Shown: positions 8,522 through 17,557, counted from the first letter of the stretch. The stretch is DNA of 64,000 nucleotides from Amylibacter sp. (GCA_021775355.1 JAJFHZ010000013.1:185804-249803), one strand, 5' to 3'. Translations and numbers: made by a program. Notes: a model not told the origin generated them from the letters alone.

Positions 8522-9883
8522 TTATACTCTTTCAAATCCGCGTGCGATTTCATAATCGGTCACGACCTTGGCAAATTCTTCCAGTTCCCATTCCGCCGCA
8601 CGGGTGTAGTGGTCAACCACATCATCACCCAAAGCTTCGCGTAACATTGTTGACGCTTTCAGCGCGTCTTTTGCATCGCGCAGGTTTTGCGGGATAAAGC
8701 CGCCTGTACCCGCATAAGCATCGCCTTCGCTAGGTGGATCAAGCTTTTCTTTATCTTCGATACCTTTGATCCCAGCAGCCAGTTGTACGGCCATTGCCAG
8801 ATAAGGGTTCATGTCCGACCCCGGAATACGGCATTCCACCCGCACGGCTTTGCTGCCGGCACTGCACAAACGGAAACCGGCAGTACGGTTATCGACAGAC
8901 CAGATGGTGCGCGTGGGCGCGAATGAGCCTTTGGAAAAACGTTTATAGCTGTTGATGTATGGGGCCAGAAAATACATGTAATCGGGTGCATATTTCAGCA
9001 ATCCACCCATATAAGTGCGCATTAGATCGGACATCCCCAATTTGTCACCCTTGTCATAAAATGCGGGTTTGCCGTCTTTCCAAAGCGACTGATGAACATG
9101 TGATGATGATCCCACACGGTTGTGATCCCATTTCGGCAGGAACGTCACCGCATGGCCTTGTTGCCACGCGATTTCCTTGATCGCGTGTTTCGCAATAGTG
9201 TGATGATCGGCCGTGTTGATCGCGGTATCGTATTTGATGTTCAGCTCTTCCTGTCCCGCTTCCGCCTCACCCTTGGTGCCCTCTATAGGCAGGCCGGCGG
9301 CATACAAATGATTGCGGATCGGGCGCATGATGTGTTCTTCTTTGGTGGTCTGGAAGATGTGGTAATCTTCATTATAACCACTGATCGGTTCCAGATCGCG
9401 GAAGCCCGATTTGCGTATCTCGTCAAAACTTTTCGCGAACAGGAAAAATTCCAGTTCGGTCGCCATCATCGGGTCGAACCCCATGTCGGCCAATCGCGCG
9501 ACCTGCTTTTTCAGCACCGCGCGCGGTGAATGCGTAATCGGTTCATGTGTGTGGTGATCCAAAACATCACACAAGATCATTACCGTACCTTCCAACCACG
9601 GCACAGGGCGCAATGTATTCAAGTCCGGTTTCATCACATAATCGCCATAACCGCTTTCCCAGCTGGTTGAGGCATAGCCGTCAGGTGTGGCCATTTCCAG
9701 ATCGGTGGCCAGCAGGTAATTACAGCAATGGGTTTCTTCCCAACCGCCGTCGACAAAATGCTGCGCCAAAAAGCGCTTGCCCATCAGGCGACCCTGCATG
9801 TCGATAATACAGGCCAGAACTGTGTCCACAGTACCATCGGCCACTTGCGATTTCAGAGTGTCAAAACTTAGATTTCCAGACAT
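8522..9883 (-). CDS. Glutamine synthetase family gamma-glutamyl-amine ligase
   Basis: 453-residue glutamine-synthetase-fold ligase. Not a housekeeping GlnA: it lies in a catabolic operon and begins with the short DTVLACIIDMQGRLMGKRF strand of PuuA/GlnA4-type enzymes. Seen: metal-site Glu residues in ATELEFFLF, GQEELN, the ATP/glutamate loop GSSSHVHQSLW, NRTAGFRLC and ECRIPGSDMNPYLA. Enzymes of this group join glutamate to an amine (putrescine, ethanolamine, isopropylamine) using ATP. ATG 9883 (MSGNLSF) has AGGA at the right distance; ATG 9889 would overlap it. It follows dctP after an intercistronic hairpin, and precedes the two dehydrogenases, so it probably primes the imported amine. Substrate is inferred, not shown. 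Confidence 0.88.
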   Translation of the reverse strand: MSGNLSFDTLKSQVADGTVDTVLACIIDMQGRLMGKRFLAQHFVDGGWEETHCCNYLLATDLEMATPDGYASTSWESGYGDYVMKPDLNTLRPVPWLEGTVMILCDVLDHHTHEPITHSPRAVLKKQVARLADMGFDPMMATELEFFLFAKSFDEIRKSGFRDLEPISGYNEDYHIFQTTKEEHIMRPIRNHLYAAGLPIEGTKGEAEAGQEELNIKYDTAINTADHHTIAKHAIKEIAWQQGHAVTFLPKWDHNRVGSSSHVHQSLWKDGKPAFYDKGDKLGMSDLMRTYMGGLLKYAPDYMYFLAPYINSYKRFSKGSFAPTRTIWSVDNRTAGFRLCSAGSKAVRVECRIPGSDMNPYLAMAVQLAAGIKGIEDKEKLDPPSEGDAYAGTGGFIPQNLRDAKDALKASTMLREALGDDVVDHYTRAAEWELEEFAKVVTDYEIARGFERV

Positions 9884-9924
9884 GTGCATTCCTAGAGATG
9901 TTAAGAGGTGTAAGTGATGTTGAG

Positions 9925-9948
9925 GGGCGCGGAAAACGATCCGCGCCC
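9925..9948 (-). promoter_or_regulatory. Intercistronic GC hairpin after dctP
   Basis: GGGCGCGGA (9925-9933) pairs perfectly with TCCGCGCCC (9940-9948) across a 6-nt loop. It starts 10 nt after the dctP stop and no T-run follows in the direction of transcription. Likely an mRNA 3'-end stabiliser or partial terminator giving more binding protein than downstream enzymes. Confidence 0.65.
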
Positions 9949-9958
9949 GACTTAGTAT

Positions 9959-10993
9959 TTAGCCGTAACGGTACGGACGTCCAGCTTTAACCATATCGGC
10001 GTTGTATTGTTTGAAGATGTTCACAACCTTCGCCTTGGTTTCGCTTTCGGCTGCAATCTCATCCCAGAATTTCACAGCAGCGGCTTCCACCGTATTCCAT
10101 TCCGCATCCGGAATTGTTGTCAGTTTCATCTTTGGCCCGTTGACGCGTAAAGATGCTTCACCGCCCCAGTACCACCACTGACGATAGTAGTGAGATTGGT
10201 CACAGCAAACCCGGAACAAAGTTTGCAAATCGTCCGGCAGTTCATTCCAGCGATCCATATTGGCAAAGAACGACCCTGCCCATGCGCCTGAAATATTGTT
10301 GGTCAGGAAGTAATCTGTCACATCCGCCCATCCAACTGTGTAGTCTTCGGTGATGCCAGACCACGCAATGCCGTCCAGTTCGCCGGTTTGTACGGCTACC
10401 TCGATGTCTTCCCAAGGAAGGGTTACGGGAACCACACCGAACTGTTCCAGAAAACGGCCCGCTGTCGGGAAGGTGAACACGCGTTTGCCTTTCAGGTCAG
10501 CCAAGCTGTGGATCGGATCTTTGGTCGCAAAGTGACAAGGATCCCAAGAACCTGCACTGATATGTTTGACGCCTACCTTGGAATATTCTTCGTCCCAGAT
10601 TTCATTCAGACCGTACTGGTTGAACAATACGGGCACATCAAGGCTATAGCGTGAACCGAATGGAAAATATCCACCGAAAACAGTAACTTCCGTGGGCGAT
10701 GCCATGCTGTCATCATCGGATTGAACCGCGTCGATCGTGCCTTTTTGCATTGCACGGAACAATTCGCCTGTTGGAACCAACTGATCGCCGTAAAAAAGTT
10801 CAATCTGCATACGGTCGCCGGCAATCTGGTTAAACATGTTTATCGCCGGTGTGACGACATGGTCAGCCAATGCCGCGCCTGCATATGTTTGCATGCGCCA
10901 TTTGATCGTGGATTGCGCAAGTGCAGGTGTAGCCAAGCTTGCCCCGACTGCGCCCGCACCAGCGGTGGTTAAAAACTTACGTCTAGTTGTCAT
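9959..10993 (-). CDS. dctP: TRAP transporter substrate-binding protein (DctP family)
   Basis: 344-residue periplasmic receptor of a TRAP transporter. The N-terminus TTRRKFLTTAGAGAVG carries a twin-arginine signal ending in ATPALAQ, so it is probably exported folded by Tat. The mature part (IKWRMQTYAG, FFYG-like ELFYGDQLVP, FTFPTAGRF with the conserved ligand-binding Arg, WSGITEDYTVGW) resembles the TakP-type subgroup known for 2-oxo acids. AGGAG lies 7 nt before ATG 10993, which is preferred over ATG 10999. It is encoded after dctQ and dctM in the same direction. The ligand is likely a small carboxylate-bearing or amine compound handled by the downstream ligase and dehydrogenases. Confidence 0.93.
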   Translation of the reverse strand: MTTRRKFLTTAGAGAVGASLATPALAQSTIKWRMQTYAGAALADHVVTPAINMFNQIAGDRMQIELFYGDQLVPTGELFRAMQKGTIDAVQSDDDSMASPTEVTVFGGYFPFGSRYSLDVPVLFNQYGLNEIWDEEYSKVGVKHISAGSWDPCHFATKDPIHSLADLKGKRVFTFPTAGRFLEQFGVVPVTLPWEDIEVAVQTGELDGIAWSGITEDYTVGWADVTDYFLTNNISGAWAGSFFANMDRWNELPDDLQTLFRVCCDQSHYYRQWWYWGGEASLRVNGPKMKLTTIPDAEWNTVEAAAVKFWDEIAAESETKAKVVNIFKQYNADMVKAGRPYRYG

Positions 10994-11065
10994 GTTCATT
11001 CTCCTGGTTGGTTATTAAAATGCCCTGAGCGGGCGGTGAACTTAATGCTCCTGTCGGAGTTCTTG

Positions 11066-12388
11066 TTATCTTCCATAAACATATTCCGGCAACCAAAGGG
11101 CAATTTGCGGGAATGTCATAATCGTGGCCAAAGCCAATACCATGATCAGTACAAACGGCACGATTGACGCGTAGATGTCGCGCAATGTTATTTCAGGCGG
11201 GGCCATCGCACGCATCAAGAACAGGTTATAGCCAAACGGCGGCGTCATATAAGCGATCTGTGTTGTGATGGTGTATAGCACACCGTACCAGATCAGATCA
11301 AAGCCAAGTGCGCCAACCAGCGGCACGTAAAGTGGTGCCACGATCACCAGCATAGCGGTGTCGTCCAGAAATGTGCCCATTACAAGGAATGACAATTGCA
11401 TCAGGATCAGGATCATCCACGGGTCCAGCCCCAGTTGTTCGGTGAACAGGTAGCGAATGGCATTCACGGCACCTAGCCCGTCAAACACCGCACCAAAACC
11501 GAGGGCCGCCAGAATAATCCACATGAACATGCATGAAATGGCCAGCGTCTGGCGCACGGATACTTCCAATACCTTTTTGTTCATACGCCCCTTAAGGATA
11601 GCGGCGGTGAAAGCGGCCATGGCACCTATAGCGGAACTTTCCACAAGCGATGTCCAGCCCTTCACAAACGGCACCATCATGGATGCAAAAATGATCAACG
11701 GTAAAAGGCCGGCACGTAGTAAGCGCATTTTTTCGGCCATTGAAACTTCGCGTTCTTCGGGTGGCAGAACTGGCCCGAGTGCAGGGTTAATTTTACAACG
11801 GACCGCAATATAGATGATGAACATACCCGCCATCATCAGGCCCGGTATAACACCCGCCAACCACAGCTGCCCCACGGGTTGACGCGCAATCATCGCATAT
11901 AAAACCAGTACAACCGATGGCGGCACAAGAATACCAAGAGACGATCCTGCTTGGATCACCCCCGTGACCATTTTCTTGTCGTAGCCCCGCTTCAACAGTT
12001 CGGGCAATGCAATGGTCGACCCAATAGCCATACCCGCAACGGACAACCCGTTCATCGCCGAAATCAGCACCATCAACCCGATGGTACCAATAGCAAGCCC
12101 GCCATGAATGGGGCCCATCCAGACATGAAACATCTTATACAGATCATCGGCGATTTTACTTTCGGACAATACGTAGCCCATGAAAATAAACATCGGCAAT
12201 GTTAGCAACGGGTACCATTTCATCAACTTCATCGCCGCAGAAAACGGCAAGTCAGAACCACCGATCCCCCACAAACTTACAGCAGCAATGGCCCCAACGG
12301 CTCCGATGGCGGCAAACACGCGCTGGCCTGTGAACATCATCAGCATCATCGATGAAAACATCACTATGGCAATCATACTTTGCGACAT
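11066..12388 (-). CDS. dctM: TRAP transporter large permease (DctM)
   Basis: 440-residue, about 12-span inner-membrane protein that moves the solute with sodium or proton. Typical stretches: LPMFIFMGYVLSES, GSSLGILVPPSVVLVLYAM, the conserved MGTFLDDTAMLVIVAPL and ITTQIAYMTPPFGYNLFLM. Its ATG overlaps the dctQ stop by one base (TAATG), so the two subunits are translationally coupled. A 72-bp gap with AGGAG leads to dctP. Confidence 0.96.
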   Translation of the reverse strand: MSQSMIAIVMFSSMMLMMFTGQRVFAAIGAVGAIAAVSLWGIGGSDLPFSAAMKLMKWYPLLTLPMFIFMGYVLSESKIADDLYKMFHVWMGPIHGGLAIGTIGLMVLISAMNGLSVAGMAIGSTIALPELLKRGYDKKMVTGVIQAGSSLGILVPPSVVLVLYAMIARQPVGQLWLAGVIPGLMMAGMFIIYIAVRCKINPALGPVLPPEEREVSMAEKMRLLRAGLLPLIIFASMMVPFVKGWTSLVESSAIGAMAAFTAAILKGRMNKKVLEVSVRQTLAISCMFMWIILAALGFGAVFDGLGAVNAIRYLFTEQLGLDPWMILILMQLSFLVMGTFLDDTAMLVIVAPLYVPLVGALGFDLIWYGVLYTITTQIAYMTPPFGYNLFLMRAMAPPEITLRDIYASIVPFVLIMVLALATIMTFPQIALWLPEYVYGR

Positions 12389-12987
12389 TACAGTGCCACC
12401 CCTTTAATTTTAGCGATGTCTTTGATCAATTCCGATATGGCCTGAAGCAGCATCAAGAATATACCAATGATCATTGTGAGTTTGATCGGCCAGAGGTACG
12501 GTCGCCAGGCTGTAGCACTGCGTTCCAGACGCCCGATCACTTCACCCGCACCGTCAAACCCGCCCGTAAAAAAGCCCACAAAAAGGTTTTTGAAAAACGT
12601 GAACGATTCCATATTATAGGGCTTGCCCAGGGAAAACGCGGTTGAATCTATAGCACCGTATAAAAGCACCCCAAGATAAGTGAACAAGAATAAAACGGTA
12701 ATGGCATCCACCTGCGCTTTGCGCCGATCCGTCCATTCGCCGTAAAATAGATCCATCCGCACGTTCGCGCCAAGCTGAATGGAATATGGACCGCCCAATA
12801 TGTAATAAGCCACCATGGCAAATTGCGCGACTTCCAATGTCCAGCGCGAGGGTAGGAATGCGGCTTTCGATATCGACGACCACAACAATATTCCGACCAT
12901 CACGAAAATGCCGTACATCATCACGCGGCCTATGCGGTAGTTGGTAGCGTCGACAACGCGCACATATTTACGGGCAAATCCTAACAT
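12388..12987 (-). CDS. dctQ: TRAP transporter small permease (DctQ)
   Basis: 199-residue inner-membrane subunit with four predicted spans (roughly residues 20-42, 55-75, 95-118 and 165-190), the usual DctQ layout. It stabilises DctM and docks the binding protein. The start overlaps the end of the amidohydrolase gene by 7 bp, which ties the transporter to that enzyme in one transcript. An LGANVRMDLFYGEW stretch near residue 75 matches the family's loop after span 2. Confidence 0.9.
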   Translation of the reverse strand: MLGFARKYVRVVDATNYRIGRVMMYGIFVMVGILLWSSISKAAFLPSRWTLEVAQFAMVAYYILGGPYSIQLGANVRMDLFYGEWTDRRKAQVDAITVLFLFTYLGVLLYGAIDSTAFSLGKPYNMESFTFFKNLFVGFFTGGFDGAGEVIGRLERSATAWRPYLWPIKLTMIIGIFLMLLQAISELIKDIAKIKGVAL

Positions 12988-13781
12988 GACGATCCTTTTT
13001 GCAACATATCCACATCCATCGTGGAAAGACTTGCAATCAATAAATCAGCCAGCATCCGCGCAATTGCATCTTGTTGTTCAGGCGTCTCTAGCAAGTCATT
13101 GCAAACCTCGATCATCACATTGATCAAACCGTTATTGGTTGCATGTAATTCCAATGTATGAGCAACCTCGTCAGCCTTTGAATACGGTTCATTCAGGGCA
13201 TATCGCAGACCCAAAGCTTCGTCCGACAATTCAACCATCGCATGCGCCAATCTGGCGTCCGCATCATGGATAATACCAACATCCACATCGCGCGTATGAT
13301 CGTTATAAATGCGGGTAAAGCTGTGGATTGTAACCAATATAGGCGCGGCTTTGAAAGATTTGATCGTATCGGTCACGATTTGCGTAAACGGTTGGTAAAC
13401 CGTTTCGACCCGTTCTATTTGTTCCGCTGCCGTTAGGGCGTCATTGCCCGGGACAATGACTTGTTCACTGACCGCGCGTATCGCACCGGTTGAGGTCGGT
13501 GGCCTGTTACAGTCGTAAACCAGACGTGAAACCGTACTGACAACCAGGGGTGCATCCAGCAAGGCACTTAAGCGTTCAGATATAGCCTGTGCACCCGGGT
13601 CCCATGCAGCATGGGATATTTTAGCCGCTTTCGTTAAACCAAGGCCCGTATAACGCGGGGGAATATGATTACTGGCATGTTCACACACTAACAATACCCG
13701 TGATTGCCCCTGCCCGTTAATCACAAGGGCTGGGCTCTCAGGTTCTTCGGACTTGAGATTAGACGTGGCAGCGTGCAGCAA
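12981..13781 (-). CDS. N-formylglutamate amidohydrolase family protein
   Basis: 266-residue zinc hydrolase of the N-formylglutamate deformylase family, which cleaves formyl or related amides from glutamate. Seen: VCEHASNHIPPRY (metal ligands), SHAAWDPGA, VYDCNRPP, TIHSFTRIYN and the histidine in VGIIHDADAR. First gene of the leftward operon, overlapping dctQ by 7 bp. There are no hut genes nearby, so histidine degradation is unlikely. In this operon it may hydrolyse a gamma-glutamyl or N-acyl amide product, returning glutamate; this is inference. A palindrome upstream (13798-13813) is a candidate operator. Confidence 0.85.
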   Translation of the reverse strand: MLHAATSNLKSEEPESPALVINGQGQSRVLLVCEHASNHIPPRYTGLGLTKAAKISHAAWDPGAQAISERLSALLDAPLVVSTVSRLVYDCNRPPTSTGAIRAVSEQVIVPGNDALTAAEQIERVETVYQPFTQIVTDTIKSFKAAPILVTIHSFTRIYNDHTRDVDVGIIHDADARLAHAMVELSDEALGLRYALNEPYSKADEVAHTLELHATNNGLINVMIEVCNDLLETPEQQDAIARMLADLLIASLSTMDVDMLQKGSSC

Positions 13782-13797
13782 AACGATTCCCTTAAGT

Positions 13798-13813
13798 GAA
13801 TTTTGTAAAATTC
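13798..13813. promoter_or_regulatory. Candidate RpiR operator
   Basis: Perfect inverted repeat GAATTTT-GT-AAAATTC in the 127-bp gap between the divergent operon and its RpiR-family regulator. A weaker palindrome TTCATTTAATTGAA lies at 13859-13872. RpiR proteins bind such AT-rich dyads as dimers, so both are plausible sites. Confidence 0.5.
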
Positions 13814-13908
13814 TCTTCAGTTAGTCGCCGCCTGTCAAATTGTTTCTGTTAATTTCTCTTCATTTAATTGAAATCTGTCGATATATATACATGAGGGAGA
13901 TCATATTG

Positions 13909-14775
13909 ATGGTATCAGGAACAATTGCAGCGCGTTTGCAAACAAAATTTGAAACGCTGACGCGTGCCGAACGTCAGCTTGCCGATGCGATTATGGAAAA
14001 CTACCCTGTATCGGGATTAGGCTCGATCACTTCGGTTGCCGAAAAAGCCGAAGTCTCGACCCCGACAGTGGCCCGTCTGGTGCAAAAACTGAACTTCAAA
14101 GGTTTTCCGGAGTTTCAGAAACAATTGCGCAAAGAACTTGAAGCAAAAATTTCAGGCCCGATCGCAAAGCATGACAAATGGGCGGGGGACGCGCCTGATA
14201 CACATATTCTTAACCAATTTACAGATGCGGTGATGCAGAACATCAAAAAGTCACTGTCCCAGATCGACCCTGTTGTTTTCGATGCTGCCTGTAAACTGCT
14301 GGCCGATGAAGAACGATCGGTTTATGTGGTCGGTGGCCGCATTACGCGCGCGCTTGCTGATTATTTCTTCCTGCATATGCAAGTGATCCGGCCAAATGTC
14401 ACCCATATCCAATCAATTTCCAACGCTTGGCCGCATTATTTGCTGAACGTGAAAAAGGGCGATGTGATCATAATTTTCGATGTGCGCCGTTATGAAAACA
14501 GCACTTTGAAATTGGCAGAAATGGCCGCTGCCAAAGGGGCGGAAATTATTCTGCTAACGGATCAGTGGATTTCACCGATCAGCAAATTTACCGATCTGGT
14601 TTTCGGATCTCGGATTGTTGTGCCGTCAGCATGGGATTCCTCTGTCACCAGCTTGCTTTTACTGGAAACCATTCTGGCCGAGGTTCAGGGATTAATCTGG
14701 CCACAAACCCGTCGTCGCATGCAGGAACTGGAAGACATGTTCGATGAAACAAAGTTCTTCCGAAAATTCACTTAA
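13909..14775 (+). CDS. MurR/RpiR family transcriptional regulator
   Basis: 288-residue regulator with an N-terminal RpiR helix-turn-helix (LTRAERQLADAIMENYP, then VAEKAEVSTPTVARLVQKL, about residues 14-70) and a C-terminal SIS domain (VYVVGGRITRALADYF to LLLLETILAEV). The SIS domain normally binds a phosphosugar; in roseobacters many RpiR proteins control uptake of other small molecules. GAGGGAGA 8 nt upstream fixes ATG 13909; the longer frame from 13840 has no such site. Divergent from the TRAP/glutamylation operon, it is its likely regulator, sensing the substrate or an intermediate. Confidence 0.9.
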   Translation: MVSGTIAARLQTKFETLTRAERQLADAIMENYPVSGLGSITSVAEKAEVSTPTVARLVQKLNFKGFPEFQKQLRKELEAKISGPIAKHDKWAGDAPDTHILNQFTDAVMQNIKKSLSQIDPVVFDAACKLLADEERSVYVVGGRITRALADYFFLHMQVIRPNVTHIQSISNAWPHYLLNVKKGDVIIIFDVRRYENSTLKLAEMAAAKGAEIILLTDQWISPISKFTDLVFGSRIVVPSAWDSSVTSLLLLETILAEVQGLIWPQTRRRMQELEDMFDETKFFRKFT

Positions 14776-14803
14776 GGTCTACGTACAGTTACCCTATTGC
14801 CTT

Positions 14804-15007
14804 TTAATGTACTGTGCGGGTGTCGTTAAAAGCGTCTGGCAAACGTGCTTTTCCTAAAAACTGTCGCGAATTACTGCGGTGGTTTTTCAACCAAAGACCC
14901 ATGTCATTGATTTCAAGCGTTACAACACCGTCTTTTTCATAACTTGAAAAATATGTGTATAGTGTCTGTGCCATATCTTCGGTCAATTCAATATCGTGTG
15001 TGGTCAT
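14804..15007 (-). CDS. Small hypothetical protein
   Basis: 67 residues, starting MTTHDIELTED, acidic and probably soluble, with a conserved-looking core TLEINDMGLWLKNHRSNS. GGGG sits 6 nt before ATG 15007, supporting this start over ATG 15031. I do not recognise the family. It lies tail-to-tail with the RpiR gene and is followed upstream by an AT-rich gap. Confidence 0.5.
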   Translation of the reverse strand: MTTHDIELTEDMAQTLYTYFSSYEKDGVVTLEINDMGLWLKNHRSNSRQFLGKARLPDAFNDTRTVH

Positions 15008-15031
15008 TTTTTTCCCCATTTTTTTCACCAT

Positions 15032-15741
15032 CTACTCAACATCCATTACGCCAATTCACATGTAATATTTCAGGTCTGCCCACCTTGGTTATAATATTTA
15101 GACACCAAACAGGGCAGGAACATGTTTTCTTCAAGTAGTTATTTATTTTTCGTTGAAATTTTTATCCCATTAATAACAACGACTTACATTGGTGAATTTG
15201 CGTATACCTCTTTTTATTCATAAAACAATCATGTTTTTGCCTTTTTACAATCCAGTATTCAAGCAGCGTTGGATTACCTTATAGTAAACTTCAACAAGTG
15301 ATTCCGACAAACACATTTTGGGGCCGATAACATAATAACGGCCCTAAATTTGGCTAAAATTCTACCATGGATTGTATTCATTCAGACAGCTGCCGTAATA
15401 GTAACTTCAGCTTTATACTTTGACTGTACCCTGCCCTACCCTGCCTTTTAATCAACGTCGCATGCTCCCGAATGCGATACCTGTCATAAATCGATCTGTC
15501 GGGGATCACGGCAAGCCACTATAATTATTCAACATTCAGAACTAAAATAAACGATTATCTACTTATGGTTTAGTAAAATTGCCTTAACTATGCCTTAATT
15601 GGTTGAAATAGTAATATGCAAGTAAGTAAGTAAAAATACAGGTGATACAAAGTTCTCACCTAGTAAATAGTACTCTTTGTAAAAATTAAGCATCATTATT
15701 TTCTGAATGTTACAGAAAAAGGGCAAACTTGGAGCGTACGA
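15032..15741. other. AT-rich intergenic region
   Basis: About 700 bp with no convincing gene. A short hairpin GGGCCG (15321-15326)/CGGCCC (15339-15344) followed by TAAATTT is present. The 100 bp before the response regulator are very AT-rich and should carry its promoter. Confidence 0.5.
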
Positions 15742-16734
15742 ATGAGAATACTTTCAGTAGATGATGATCCCATCATTCTTGAGCTGTTAACCGAAATTCT
15801 TGCATCCATTGGCCACACTGAAGTCACGACTGCAGAATCCGCCGCTCAGGCATTTGAATTATTAAAGGCGGATTGCGTTCCATATGATTGCTTTCTTTTA
15901 GATATTCAGATGCCGGAAATAGACGGTATACAACTTTGCGCAGCAATAAGAAGCATGCCGCAATATCGCCGCACCCCGATCCTTATGATTACGGCCATGT
16001 CCGACAAGGCATATATCGACAAGGCGTTTACGGCAGGCGCGACTGATTATGTTACCAAACCGTTTGATGTGGTCGAACTTGGCGCACGAGTTCGTGTTGC
16101 GGAAAGATTGGTCGATGCACAACGGTATAAAACCAATAAAATCATAGACGTTAATCAACAAAAATCTACAGTCACAACCGAGAAACCTTATTTTCTGGAA
16201 GATAAGCTGCCCATCGATAATGTAGATGGCGTTATCGATTATATTGCACTTGAAAACTATGTAAGTCAGCTTTCTCGCGGCTCTTTATTTGGGTCTACCG
16301 TATTGGCATTTCATATTTCTGACATTGGCCGCATTTTCAATGGCGCATCGGCATTTGATTTCGAATGTTTGATCACTGACGTTTCCGAAGCGATCACACA
16401 ATGCCTTATGCGTTCTCAGTATCTAGTCTCTTATGCGGGGAATGGAACATTTGTATGCGTTTATGGCAGCGGCCAAAAACTGCTTCCGGACTCATTAGAG
16501 AGCGAGCTTGGCGAAACCATTTCATCTATGGAGCTATGCTATAGCGATGGGCGCCCTATCCTATTTAAAATTGTCGCGGGCAAACCCATCAGGTTGACAT
16601 TCCGTTCAGGCAAAACAGTTATTGAAGCTTTACTACAGGCAAGATCAACAGCAGAGAATAGTGATGTAGAGTTTATCCGCACACCTAAAAAACAAAGTCT
16701 GTTCAATACTTATCTTCAAGGCCGTACCGGATGA
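15742..16734 (+). CDS. Response regulator with degenerate GGDEF-like output domain
   Basis: 330 residues. Residues 1-125 are a REC domain: acidic cluster D7-D9, phospho-acceptor D54 in FLLDIQMP, Thr/Ser in MITAMS and Lys in YVTKPFD. A linker follows, and residues about 170-320 look like a diguanylate-cyclase fold (LFGSTVLAFHISDIGRIF, then LVSYAGNGTFVCVYG, then a C-terminal helix) in which the GGDEF signature is replaced by AGNGTF, so catalysis is unlikely. It could bind nucleotide or act by protein contact. GGAG precedes the ATG. Its stop overlaps the HPt start by 4 bp, so the two proteins are made together and probably exchange phosphate. Confidence 0.85.
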   Translation: MRILSVDDDPIILELLTEILASIGHTEVTTAESAAQAFELLKADCVPYDCFLLDIQMPEIDGIQLCAAIRSMPQYRRTPILMITAMSDKAYIDKAFTAGATDYVTKPFDVVELGARVRVAERLVDAQRYKTNKIIDVNQQKSTVTTEKPYFLEDKLPIDNVDGVIDYIALENYVSQLSRGSLFGSTVLAFHISDIGRIFNGASAFDFECLITDVSEAITQCLMRSQYLVSYAGNGTFVCVYGSGQKLLPDSLESELGETISSMELCYSDGRPILFKIVAGKPIRLTFRSGKTVIEALLQARSTAENSDVEFIRTPKKQSLFNTYLQGRTG

Positions 16735-17099
16735 CACAAGCAGCCCAAGATGTATTGCAAGGCCAACTTGATATTATTCGCGCAAAGTTCATTGCCCTTC
16801 TTGATGACAGGTTGGATGAGTTGGAATACTTAAGGGAACTGATCGAGCAGGATGGGCAGAGGCAAAAAGCACTTCAAGAAACGCAGTTTATTGCTCATAA
16901 AATTTATGGATCGGCAGGGACCCTTGGCCTGACCGAAATCGGACAATTGGCTGCCAAGACCGAGGAAACGATTATCCAGTATCTGTCCGGTAAAAACAGC
17001 AGCCCGACGCTTCAGGATACCAAACGGGTTATTGATGCTTTCCTTGATAACACTGCAGAAGCCAGTTCCAGTGCATATTGGCAATCAGTCAGTGCATAG
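16731..17099 (+). CDS. HPt domain phosphotransfer protein
   Basis: 122-residue all-helical protein with the histidine phosphotransfer motif AHKIYGSAGTLGL (H56 is the phospho-acceptor; families usually read AHxLKGSA). The rest is a four-helix bundle with no other domain. It is coupled by a 4-bp overlap to the REC/GGDEF-like regulator and faces the convergent CheY-type regulator and histidine kinase. None of the nearby kinases carries its own REC domain, so this protein would shuttle phosphate between regulators, or drain it. Confidence 0.85.
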   Translation: MTQAAQDVLQGQLDIIRAKFIALLDDRLDELEYLRELIEQDGQRQKALQETQFIAHKIYGSAGTLGLTEIGQLAAKTEETIIQYLSGKNSSPTLQDTKRVIDAFLDNTAEASSSAYWQSVSA

Positions 17100-17125
17100 T
17101 CTAGAATGACTTAATTCAATTCACC

Positions 17126-17497
17126 TTAGGATATGGAAAGTGCGGTTTTAATTTGATCCGGCAAAGTTATTGGATCGAATGGTTTCAAAATCACCTCAAT
17201 GGCCCCCAATGCCTTCAGATCCACAATTTCATTTCTTTGCGCGCGGGCCGTCATGAAAATGGCCGGTGTATCTTGCAGGCCAGGTAATTTTCGCAAGTTT
17301 AGAAGAACCACGTCACCGCTCATCTCGGGCATCATCATATCAAGCAAAAATAGATCCGGTGCAAAATCCAACACTTCGGACAATGCTTCTTTTCCCGAAG
17401 CACATTGAAGAACTTCAAAACCGCCAATAGTTTCCAATGAAAGTTTGGCGATTTCCTGAATATCCAGATCATCTTCAACGTGAAGTATTTTTAGCAT
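17126..17497 (-). CDS. Single-domain response regulator (CheY-like)
   Basis: 123 residues, REC domain only: acidic pocket HVEDD near the N-terminus, phospho-acceptor D53 in FLLDMMMP, Thr in FMTAR and Lys in ILKPFDP. With no output domain it should act by protein contact or pass phosphate to the HPt protein. GGGG 8 nt before ATG 17497 (MLKILHV) favours this start over ATG 17503. It is 60 bp downstream on the opposite side of the kinase gene's stop, read in the same direction but preceding it only in coordinates; the HPt gene converges on it. Confidence 0.9.
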   Translation of the reverse strand: MLKILHVEDDLDIQEIAKLSLETIGGFEVLQCASGKEALSEVLDFAPDLFLLDMMMPEMSGDVVLLNLRKLPGLQDTPAIFMTARAQRNEIVDLKALGAIEVILKPFDPITLPDQIKTALSIS

Positions 17498-17557
17498 TGT
17501 CATTTCCCCATCCTGTCATAGTTCTGATACGCTATACCGTAACGTATAGTATGTTTA

